The notes beneath the pieces are model-generated. The model did no database searches. It was not told the DNA's origin and saw nothing but the letters and a program-made list of their open reading frames with translations. DNA of 15,535 nucleotides from Candidatus Rifleibacteriota bacterium (GTDB lineage: Bacteria; Riflebacteria; Ozemobacteria; Ozemobacterales; Ozemobacteraceae): positions 326 to 15,860 of the forward strand of contig JAKJFO010000089.1 in assembly GCA_022704885.1 (NCBI GenBank), read 5' to 3'. The stretch's first letter is position 1, and each line of letters begins with the position of its first letter. Shown here piece after piece: positions 1 through 6,285 of the stretch. Both the position numbers and the translations under genes were made by a program.

Positions 1-454
1 GCTGCACCGCCACACCGGTCGCCAGCATCTGCCATTTTCCATCGAGCAGACCTTCGATATCAGCCTTACCAGCGTAGTTATCATAATCTATTTCGGCTCT
101 GACAAAGTTGAAAGAATACCCGGCAGGCAATGCAGATTCAATTTGCAGTCTATTGTCATCGAGCAGCTCTCGTTTCTGGGGTTCGAGATCCATGAGCTCA
201 CTTTCACCGACCGAACGCCAGAACAGCTCAAAAGCGCGAGAATTGCCATCCGGCCCGAAAAGCGACAAATCGAGAATATCACTTCTTCCTTTGCCAGCAT
301 TGATTTCGTGCAGCTCAGCCGGCAGCACAACCTCTACCAGACCGGTAGCGACTGCAGTTACGCTTCCCTGAGAATGCCAGTTATCTTGTGCAACAGCGAC
401 TGAAGCGGTTACCAGTAAGCCAAGAATGATCATGATTTTGCAGATGTTCTTCAT
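1..454 (-). CDS. Secreted DUF3999-like protein, N-terminal part (runs off left edge)
   Basis: An open frame of 151 codons begins with ATG at 454 and continues past base 1 without a stop, so the C-terminal part is missing. Residues 1-22 form a clear Sec signal peptide (basic MKNICK, hydrophobic core, cleavage after AVA before QD). The mature start is beta-rich: a stretch with VEVVLP is followed by a segment with GRSDILDLSLFGPDG, which resembles the opening domain of DUF3999 proteins. The start is well supported: a GGAG lies 7 bases upstream inside the end of the DUF2339 gene, and only one base separates the two genes, which implies translational coupling. DUF2339 and DUF3999 genes are often neighbours, so the context agrees with the call. 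The function of the family is not known; a periplasmic or envelope role is inferred from the signal peptide. The assignment rests on memory of the family, not on a search. Confidence 0.72.
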   Translation of the reverse strand, partial: MKNICKIMIILGLLVTASVAVAQDNWHSQGSVTAVATGLVEVVLPAELHEINAGKGRSDILDLSLFGPDGNSRAFELFWRSVGESELMDLEPQKRELLDDNRLQIESALPAGYSFNFVRAEIDYDNYAGKADIEGLLDGKWQMLATGVAVQ

Positions 455-455
455 A

Positions 456-3400
456 TCAGTTCTCCGATTTGTTGATAAAGCGCTGATAGAGATATGATAC
501 CAGCATCAGAACGATCGCCAGACCTATGAATGAAGCAACTCGATACAGTTGCTCAAGCTTGGCCAGATCGAGCAGGAAAATCTTACAACAGGTCAGCAGC
601 ACCAGCAGCAGAGCTGCCTGGCGGGCGCGCACCACTTTCCATCTGATGCCCGACAGCAGCAGACCGATGGCATAGACCAGCCAGCCAAGGCTGTAACCAA
701 GCTGATGCGCCAGATTGCCTCTGGTCAAAAGGCTGAACGACCGGCCTTTCTGGCCAAACACGCTGGCAATCTCTATGTTCAGAACATAAAACACTGCAAC
801 TGCCAACGATGTGCCAAAAAAGGCGTTCGGCGGCACACTGCTTACCGGCCAGGTATCATTGTATTGACGCCGGGTCAGCCAGATCAACAGAACAATACAA
901 AAAGCGAACAGCGCCGTCGGCGAATTGAGCAGAGGCGACATCTCGCCAAACTGCGCACTGAACCTGAACGGGAACAGTGCAGTTTTGATAAAGCCCAGAT
1001 AAAGCAGAACCAGGCCAGCCAGCCGGAACGGGCGATCGAGGCGTTTTGGCCAGACCAGCATCAGCAGGCCATAGATGATCCAGCCGGCAGCTGAGCCGAT
1101 TGCCATGCCGGCGGTTTTCGCCTGAAAGATATCGAACGGCTGGCCGGGCTGAAAGATCGTGCTCTTGATGATCTTTATTGCAAAGAAGCCGGTAATCAGA
1201 AGCATGGCAAGAAAAAGGTTCTTGATCGAAATCGAGCTTTCCTGCCATGGTTCCTGTAAGAAGAGGTAGAGCAGAATTATCATCAGCGGCACGTAGGCCA
1301 GTAACCCGAGGTTGAACAGCGGGCTCATGCCGGCCACATAGCTGCCATACCCGAACGGGAACCAGATCAACCAGAGCGTTGCCAGAAACAGCAGGACCAT
1401 GCCGAAAATGCGGATTCCTGAGGGTAAATCCTGATGGCGCCAGAGAACTGCGCCAAACAGGCCCCAGAGCGTGACATAAACGATGGTCTGCAGCAGGTCG
1501 CCTGCCGGCATAAACTTCAGGGTTGCGCCGGCCTGCACCTGCGAACCGGCAAAGACGTCGGCAACGATGAGATTGACCAGATAAAAGCCGGTGCCAATCG
1601 CCAGCCACATGAAATATTTACTGATACTGTACTGGCCAAGATTGTCATCGGGATACGGCGCCAACCTGACTGCTGCAAACAGAGCGGCGGTCGCCGCAGC
1701 AACCGAGAAGACCGCGGCATTGAGAATGATCATGCTGTTGGCGCCCTTCATCTGCGGCAAAAATGACAGCAGCAGATAGAGACCAACCGGAGCCAGAGCA
1801 GCCGAAACCTTGCGCAGGCCGTTGTGTTCGACGCGGCGGTTCAGCCACAGCAGCGCTGCCGATTCGAGCACGAGCACCAGGCCGAGCCAGCCCTTTTCCA
1901 ACAGCAGTATCGGGGTGGCCGAGAGATAGAACAGCAGCACGCCGCCGTGGCAGGCGAGAATACTGTTGCGTTCAGGTTTGCCGGCGAGCTGGCCAAGCAG
2001 TACTTTGACAAACGGCAGCTTGATGAAGGCGAGCAGAACCGGCACCCAGCCGGATACTTCGCGAGTCCAGAAGTGGTCGGCTGCATAGACGATAAAAATC
2101 GCCTGGATCAGCTCGAAAATCGGCCATGCCATCCAGGCAATGCGATATTTACCATAGTCTTTGTAGACAATGAACGGCACAACCAGCGCCGCCGCCAGCA
2201 ACAGAGCCGACCACAGCATTGAATGCAGATAAAGTGTGCCGGTCAGATCGGGGCGCAGGGCCCAGAATGCCTGCGCAAACGCACCCGAGAACAAGGTCAT
2301 TGCGATCATGATCGAGTAGCCCATGCGCCGCGCCATGGTCAAGGTAATCGCGCCGAAACAGAAGAGGGTCACCATTCCCGGGTGCGGATTCAGGGGTTGA
2401 ACGAATGAAAAGGCGGTTGCGAGCAATATAAAAATGCCCATGATCGGCGTCGAGCTCATCCATTCGGTCAGCAGCGGGTTGTTGCGCACACTGGTGCCGG
2501 TCACGCGCTCGTCAATCTTAAGCGTCTCGCTCCATTCTACCACCCGCTTGAGAACCCAGAACAGAACCAGCACGACTACAGCACCGGCCAGCAGAATCAG
2601 CGCATAGACGCTCGACACGTAAATGACCGGCGCTGCCCAGTAGAGCCAGAAGGCAGCGGCAAAAACCAGAATCATCGCCATAAAGGCGAGCTGCAGCAGG
2701 CCTCCGAACAGCAGGCTGACGATGATTCCAATCACCTGCAGACCGATAGCCATCGGCCAGAACAGAGCCGACATTTTCGGCGTAAACAAGATTACCAGAA
2801 GCATCAGTAGCGACATGGCAACCGGGAAAATTCTGAACCACTTCAGCGACAGCTTGTCGATGCCATTGCGGTGAATCAGCAGAATCGGCCCGAGGCCGCC
2901 TGACAGGCCGTAGACAAAGAATGCCAGAAACGCCCAGACATTGCTGGTCGCTTCAAAACGATAAATTGCCCAGAAGCCTGAGACAAAAAAGGTCAGGGTT
3001 GCATAGGGAATGACCGCCGCCTGCCAGCTGCCATTGCGCAGAGCGAGTGCGACGGCGATGCTGATCGCCGCTGCCATCATCCACATCGGGGTGCAGCCGG
3101 AAAAGCTGTTAACAACTACTGCAGCCATCACCAGAATACTCAGATACAAAATGATCGCTGACCACTTCGTTGAACTGCTGTTTTGCGGAATCCAGCCGAG
3201 CCTGTCGATAAAAACCGAGAACAGTAAAAGGTTGCCAACCCAGGCCAGGCCGATCATGTATGACTCGGGAGTATTTGGCGCCAGAAAAGTGGCGCAGGTC
3301 AACGAGAAAAGTGTGCCAACGGTCGAGAACAACAGCAAAAAGCGAGACTCGAGCCTCCTGATAACCTGGTAAATACCAACGTTCACGATAGTCAGATAGA

Positions 3401-4619
3401 CGATTAGAGTCAGCAGGTTCCCGCGACCGGTCGATACGAGCAAAGGCGTGAGATAGGCGCCAATGCCGCCGAGCACCGAAATTGCAACTCCGCGATGAAA
3501 GATCGCCAACACGAAGGCCGCGGCCGAAACCGTTACCAGCGTTATGAACCCAAGCGGCTTTTCGAGATAACCATAATAAAGCGTTGCTGCAAAAAAAACT
3601 GAGTAGAGAACGCCGATACCGCCGGCGGCCAAAGTATGTCGCATGGTATCGTAGCGCCCACGCTCAAATTTGAAAGAGCCGGCAATCATACCGAGACCGA
3701 CGATGGCACCAATCACCAGGCGCATAATTGGCGAAATCAGATTCTTATCAATGGAATATTTAACGAAAAAGCCGGCGCCGATGAAGAGAGCAATGCCGCC
3801 AAGCCAGGCGAAAAGGTTGGCGCCGGTGAACTGTTCCCAGTCGACGCTGTCTTTGAACTGGTTCCAACGATCGCCCCAATCGGGTTCGCCAGGGTCGCCC
3901 GGCCCGGAAGGACCTTGGGGGCCGCGAGGGCCGCGAGGGCCGCGAGGGCCACCAGAGCCACCAGCGTCATCAGCGCCGGCAGCTTCTGCTGCCATGCTAT
4001 TTTCGTATTTTGACTTTTTACGTTTACCCGCCGATTCGTATACTGCCGATTCAAGGTCGGTGGGACGGGTGCTTGTCCCGGCAACCTCTTCTCGACTGCG
4101 TTTCAGCCATTCATATTTGGCATTTTCAGGTCTGAGTTCGGTGGTATCTGAAGAACCCGGTTCGCTGTCTGAGAAAATCGGTTCATTCGGTTCAGCAGTG
4201 CCTTGAGCATCTAAACCGGTCGGAGATGGTTCAATGGGTTTATTCTGATCAGCTTTAATATCGCGCCCCTTCTGGGTAAAGCGGATAGCGGCAAAACCTT
4301 CATCAGCTGAAATCGGCGCCGTTTCATCTTTGTCGGCCGATGCCAATTCTGGTGTCAGCTTCTCTGCTGGCTCTGTCAGCTCCTCAGATCTTTCAGACGC
4401 AGTGGCGTGAGTCTCTGATGTCGATTGAGTCTGTGCTGCACGCGACTGCAATTCCTGGCGCTGCCTGTCGTGAGCTTTTTTCAACGAATTAACTTTGTCG
4501 GTGAGATAGCGAAGCCTGTTTTCAAGATCATCGATCTTATCTTCAAGTACCCGTCTGGTACTCGAAATTTTTTCGTAAACTATAAATCCTAAACACACGA
4601 CCAGCAGAAATTCAAACAT
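456..4619 (-). CDS. DUF2339 polytopic membrane protein with coiled-coil and collagen-like N-terminus
   Basis: This 1387-residue inner-membrane protein belongs to DUF2339 (function unknown). Residues 1-17 are a membrane anchor. Residues ~20-65 are a charged coiled coil with a heptad-like Leu/Ile pattern. Residues ~65-220 are acidic, low-complexity linker. Residues 224-241 are six Gly-X-Y triplets (GPR three times, GPQ, GPS, GPG), a collagen-like tract, followed by a Trp-rich amphipathic stretch. From ~266 to the end there are dozens of hydrophobic helices, opening with the family hallmark WLGGIALFIGAGFFVKYSID. It is longer than many family members, which I recall as about 900-1000 residues. 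I prefer the ATG at 4619 because GGAGA sits 9 bases upstream; an in-frame TTG at 4640 would add 7 residues but has no good ribosome site. It is followed after one base by a DUF3999-like gene, suggesting a coupled envelope module. The cytoplasmic side of the coil is inferred, not shown. Confidence 0.9.
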   Translation of the reverse strand: MFEFLLVVCLGFIVYEKISSTRRVLEDKIDDLENRLRYLTDKVNSLKKAHDRQRQELQSRAAQTQSTSETHATASERSEELTEPAEKLTPELASADKDETAPISADEGFAAIRFTQKGRDIKADQNKPIEPSPTGLDAQGTAEPNEPIFSDSEPGSSDTTELRPENAKYEWLKRSREEVAGTSTRPTDLESAVYESAGKRKKSKYENSMAAEAAGADDAGGSGGPRGPRGPRGPQGPSGPGDPGEPDWGDRWNQFKDSVDWEQFTGANLFAWLGGIALFIGAGFFVKYSIDKNLISPIMRLVIGAIVGLGMIAGSFKFERGRYDTMRHTLAAGGIGVLYSVFFAATLYYGYLEKPLGFITLVTVSAAAFVLAIFHRGVAISVLGGIGAYLTPLLVSTGRGNLLTLIVYLTIVNVGIYQVIRRLESRFLLLFSTVGTLFSLTCATFLAPNTPESYMIGLAWVGNLLLFSVFIDRLGWIPQNSSSTKWSAIILYLSILVMAAVVVNSFSGCTPMWMMAAAISIAVALALRNGSWQAAVIPYATLTFFVSGFWAIYRFEATSNVWAFLAFFVYGLSGGLGPILLIHRNGIDKLSLKWFRIFPVAMSLLMLLVILFTPKMSALFWPMAIGLQVIGIIVSLLFGGLLQLAFMAMILVFAAAFWLYWAAPVIYVSSVYALILLAGAVVVLVLFWVLKRVVEWSETLKIDERVTGTSVRNNPLLTEWMSSTPIMGIFILLATAFSFVQPLNPHPGMVTLFCFGAITLTMARRMGYSIMIAMTLFSGAFAQAFWALRPDLTGTLYLHSMLWSALLLAAALVVPFIVYKDYGKYRIAWMAWPIFELIQAIFIVYAADHFWTREVSGWVPVLLAFIKLPFVKVLLGQLAGKPERNSILACHGGVLLFYLSATPILLLEKGWLGLVLVLESAALLWLNRRVEHNGLRKVSAALAPVGLYLLLSFLPQMKGANSMIILNAAVFSVAAATAALFAAVRLAPYPDDNLGQYSISKYFMWLAIGTGFYLVNLIVADVFAGSQVQAGATLKFMPAGDLLQTIVYVTLWGLFGAVLWRHQDLPSGIRIFGMVLLFLATLWLIWFPFGYGSYVAGMSPLFNLGLLAYVPLMIILLYLFLQEPWQESSISIKNLFLAMLLITGFFAIKIIKSTIFQPGQPFDIFQAKTAGMAIGSAAGWIIYGLLMLVWPKRLDRPFRLAGLVLLYLGFIKTALFPFRFSAQFGEMSPLLNSPTALFAFCIVLLIWLTRRQYNDTWPVSSVPPNAFFGTSLAVAVFYVLNIEIASVFGQKGRSFSLLTRGNLAHQLGYSLGWLVYAIGLLLSGIRWKVVRARQAALLLVLLTCCKIFLLDLAKLEQLYRVASFIGLAIVLMLVSYLYQRFINKSEN
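3921..3950 (-). repeat. Nine-base tandem repeat encoding Gly-Pro-Arg
   Basis: Three perfect, adjacent copies of the 9-base unit gccgcgagg (plus-strand reading) start at 3921, 3930 and 3939, and the first three bases of a fourth copy follow. On the coding strand each unit reads Gly-Pro-Arg. The exact DNA identity of the copies, against the varied codons of the following GPQ, GPS and GPG triplets, points to recent slipped-strand expansion. The unit is a multiple of three, so copy-number change would alter only the length of the collagen-like tract and keep the frame. Confidence 0.85.
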
Positions 4620-4856
4620 CGCTTGTGTTCTCCAACTCAACAGACATATGTTTCAGTATGACTCAATTCTACCCAACCTTCACTGGTAATGCATTATTTT
4701 TTTTAGAATCATCAGTGGCCGGCGTATTTGCGAAGAGAATCTAACCCTGGCGGCTCAGTTATCACTCTTTGAGATCCTGCGACTTTCCTTATTTGCCCCT
4801 GCTTCGCTTAAGCGACACAGGGCTTTGAAAAGCAGGCGAAACGGTTTCGCGGAAAT
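4620..4856 (-). promoter_or_regulatory. Leader/promoter region of the DUF2339 gene with several inverted repeats
   Basis: No gene fits here. The upstream RRM gene ends in a strong terminator, so the DUF2339 promoter should lie in this stretch. The best -10 candidate is TAGAAT (minus strand, 4671-4666), which would give a leader of about 40 bases; no good -35 accompanies it. Farther upstream are a 15-base dyad (4836-4850), a hairpin with arms CCCTG (4797-4801) and CAGGG (4818-4822) around a CGC-TTAA-GCG tip, and a competing pairing of CCTGCTT (4798-4804) with AAGCAGG (4830-4836). The two pairings share bases and exclude each other. I recognise no known riboswitch family. Confidence 0.35.
4836..4850. 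repeat. Perfect 7-1-7 dyad GCGAAAC-G-GTTTCGC
   Basis: Seven-base arms are perfectly inverted around a single central G. With only one base in the centre the arms cannot all pair in RNA, which favours a protein-binding operator over a hairpin. It lies between the terminator of the RRM gene and the DUF2339 start, about 215 bases upstream of that start, so its target is not obvious. Confidence 0.45.
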
Positions 4857-4888
4857 AAAAAAACCGCTGCAGCTATAAGCTGCAGCGG
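4857..4888 (-). terminator. Intrinsic terminator of the RRM gene
   Basis: On the minus strand a perfect 10-bp stem (CCGCTGCAGC / GCTGCAGCGG) with a 5-base loop is followed at once by seven T residues. It begins 17 bases after the stop codon of the RNA-binding protein gene, so that gene is probably a single transcription unit on its 3' side. Confidence 0.92.
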
Positions 4889-4905
4889 CCTTTATTGGCG
4901 GCTAA

Positions 4906-5178
4906 TTAGTAGCGTGAAGGTCTGCGGGGGCGATCTTCGCGCGGCTTGGCTTCATTAACTTTGAGGCCACGGCCGTTGATTTCCTTGTTGTTGAGCTGAG
5001 CGATAGCATTCTGGGCTTCGCTTGCTTCGGGCATTTCTACGAAACCGAAGCCTTTGGATCTGTTGGTTTCGCGTTCAATGATAACATTGGCGCTAGTAAC
5101 ATCACCGTAGGGTCTGAAAAGTTCTTCAAGTTCGGCGTCACGAATGCTGTAAGGAAGGTTTCCAACGTAAATTTTCAT
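4906..5178 (-). CDS. Single-RRM RNA-binding protein
   Basis: A 90-residue protein made of one RNA recognition motif. RNP2 is IYVGNL at residues 3-8 and RNP1 is KGFGFVEM at residues 42-49, with the stacking aromatics Tyr4, Phe44 and Phe46 all present. A short Arg/Pro-rich tail (PREDRPRRPSRY) ends the protein. Small bacterial RRM proteins of this type bind single-stranded RNA in the cytoplasm, and in cyanobacteria several are cold-induced; whether that holds here is unknown. I chose the ATG at 5178 because family members start M-x-IYVGNL. A GTG directly before it (5181) is also possible and lies nearer the optimum from the AGGAG site (8 bases against 11). The gene has its own promoter, a ~90-base leader and its own terminator, so it is probably monocistronic and strongly expressed. 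Confidence 0.95.
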   Translation of the reverse strand: MKIYVGNLPYSIRDAELEELFRPYGDVTSANVIIERETNRSKGFGFVEMPEASEAQNAIAQLNNKEINGRGLKVNEAKPREDRPRRPSRY

Positions 5179-5277
5179 CACAAATAGTTCTCCTAAGATA
5201 TTTCACACTTACTCACCTCTATCCCGGAGAACCAAATGCAGTATCCCGGTCAATATCGTTCATAATTGCGTAAAAAT

Positions 5278-5328
5278 ATAATAGCACTTATTGACCACTA
5301 AAGACAAGTATTTTTTTTATTTTTTTTT
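5278..5328 (-). promoter_or_regulatory. Sigma-70-type promoter with A-tract UP-like element for the RRM gene
   Basis: On the minus strand, TTGTCT (5307-5302) and TATTAT (5283-5278) are separated by 18 bases. Directly upstream lie nine A, one T and eight A residues (5328-5311), placed where an UP element would contact the RNA polymerase alpha subunits. The predicted start site is near 5271, leaving a leader of about 90 bases. The leader contains two direct copies of CCGGGATA, about 22 bases apart. Confidence 0.7.
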
Positions 5329-5394
5329 GCCTGAAATCGCGGCTATGAGATAAATGAAGCAATTTCGATAAAAATAACGATTTGCGACGAAAGT

Positions 5395-5434
5395 AAAAAA
5401 AATACAGCGCCCTCGACCTGCGAGAGCGCTGTAT
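5395..5434 (-). terminator. Intrinsic terminator of the small secreted-protein gene
   Basis: On the minus strand a stem of 4 plus 9 base pairs, interrupted by one mismatch, closes a 5-base loop and is followed by a run of eight T. The two outermost A-T pairs use the first bases of that T run. It begins 25 bases after the stop codon at 5460. Confidence 0.9.
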
Positions 5435-5459
5435 CCGAAAATTTCTGTTTAATCAGTAA

Positions 5460-5873
5460 TTATTCGGCATCCGGAGCATCAGCTGCTTCGTCGGCGGCCT
5501 GTTCAGTTACTTCCCAGGAAGCGACTTTGAGAACGTCGAGTTCTTCTGCATTGGCGGCAGCGACAACTTCGCCCTTAACTTTCAAAGTTTTGCCAGCAAG
5601 AGCTTCGATTTCAGCGCGCTTGGCAGCGTCAGCAAGTTCGAGTTTGAAGGTCTTTTCGCCCATGTCGAGAACGATGGTAGACTCAGTCTGGCCAGCTTCA
5701 GTGTCAGCCGGAGTAACTTCAAGAATACCAGTGTAATCTTCAGCGGTGGCTGCCGGAGCTGCGGCCGGTTCAGCGGCGGGAGCGACGGCGGGTTCAACTG
5801 CCGGAGCAGCGTCCTGAGCAAAAGCAGAAACGGTAAGAAGAACACAGAACAGAGCGATTAACAGATTGCGCAT
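5460..5873 (-). CDS. Small secreted Ala/Pro-rich protein, unknown function
   Basis: A 137-residue exported protein that I cannot assign to a family. Residues 1-19 are a Sec signal peptide with predicted cleavage after AFA, before QD. There is no lipobox. Residues ~21-45 are an Ala/Pro/Glu linker built from near-repeats such as PAVEPAVAPAAEPAAAPA. Residues ~46-125 look like a compact beta-barrel-type domain (GILEVTP, STIVLDMGEKTFKLEL, a short helix, then KTLKVKGEVV), which resembles an OB-like fold by eye only. The tail is acidic (EQAADEAADAPDAE). The start is firm: AGGAGG lies 7 bases upstream of the ATG. The gene stands alone, with a terminator of its own downstream and the pilin operon's probable terminator upstream. 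A periplasmic, possibly ligand- or wall-associated protein is an inference from the architecture. Confidence 0.85.
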   Translation of the reverse strand: MRNLLIALFCVLLTVSAFAQDAAPAVEPAVAPAAEPAAAPAATAEDYTGILEVTPADTEAGQTESTIVLDMGEKTFKLELADAAKRAEIEALAGKTLKVKGEVVAAANAEELDVLKVASWEVTEQAADEAADAPDAE

Positions 5874-5947
5874 TTTAATGCCTCCTATGAATTGTGAACT
5901 AATTGTACCGACTTGGAAAGCCTTATCAGCACTATTATCGTGGCAAG

Positions 5948-5953
5948 ATTATA
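5948..5953 (-). promoter_or_regulatory. Candidate -10 box of the small secreted-protein gene
   Basis: A consensus TATAAT on the minus strand, about 75 bases upstream of the ATG at 5873. No good -35 hexamer lies 16-18 bases farther upstream, so the assignment is tentative; TACAAT nearer the gene is the alternative. Confidence 0.35.
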
Positions 5954-6167
5954 CTACCGGCTGCGCCTGGTACATATTCGGCTTTATCCTCTTAAAATTC
6001 ACGGCTTGCCACTTTGACACGCAAAATACCTGACAATCATTTGCTTGCTCAATCAATCAACGATTTTCAAAGCGTTTCGACGTCTTTCGCGATTTACTGG
6101 CAATTATTTACTGACTGCCGGTGTTTTCATGTACACAGAGAAATGTCTTCAAGTGATTCTGCTGTTA

Positions 6168-6211
6168 AGAAAAACTTCCCGGCATTCATGCTTCAATGCA
6201 AATGAGGCCGG
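6168..6211 (-). terminator. Probable terminator of the pilin operon
   Basis: On the minus strand an interrupted hairpin (outer CCGG with CCGG, then CATT with AATG, then TGC with GCA around a 6-base loop) is followed by GAAG and five T. It lies about 75 bases after the stop codon of the last pilin gene. The bulges make it weaker than the other terminators in this window. Confidence 0.45.
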
Positions 6212-6285
6212 AAAAAACTCATGGAAAAAATCAGAGAAGCCGTACAGCATGAGTGGTAGGCAGAGTCTTCACAAAATAACTCCGA

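Larger units (their letters stand above)
5874..6285. other. Gap of 412 bases between pilin operon and small secreted-protein gene
   Basis: No convincing gene is present. Short open frames on the plus strand lack ribosome sites and cross the terminator. On the minus strand a perfect -10 hexamer TATAAT lies at 5953-5948, about 75 bases before the secreted-protein start, but without a recognisable -35. A second -10-like TACAAT occurs closer to the gene. The other recognisable item is the probable terminator of the pilin operon at 6168-6211. A short tandem of TTGA units (minus strand, near 6046-6060) has no evident role. Confidence 0.5.

Noticed and set aside
549..1094. 181-codon open frame on the plus strand opposite the DUF2339 gene
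   Set aside because: It lies wholly antisense to a clear membrane-protein gene. Its Gln/Arg-rich, low-information product is what antisense of hydrophobic codons gives, and it has no ribosome site.
856..1608. 250-codon open frame on the minus strand in another frame within the DUF2339 gene
   Set aside because: The DUF2339 frame is continuous through it and codes for hydrophobic helices. The alternative product is rich in Arg, Pro and Cys and has no recognisable domain.
3921..3950. CRISPR-like or mobile short repeat
   Set aside because: The units are 9 bases, directly adjacent and in frame within a gene, so they are a coding tandem repeat with no spacers.
4740..4860. Shared repeat family between the two gene-free regions near 4.8 kb and 12.3 kb
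   Set aside because: Only scattered short words such as gaatct are shared; no alignable block is visible.
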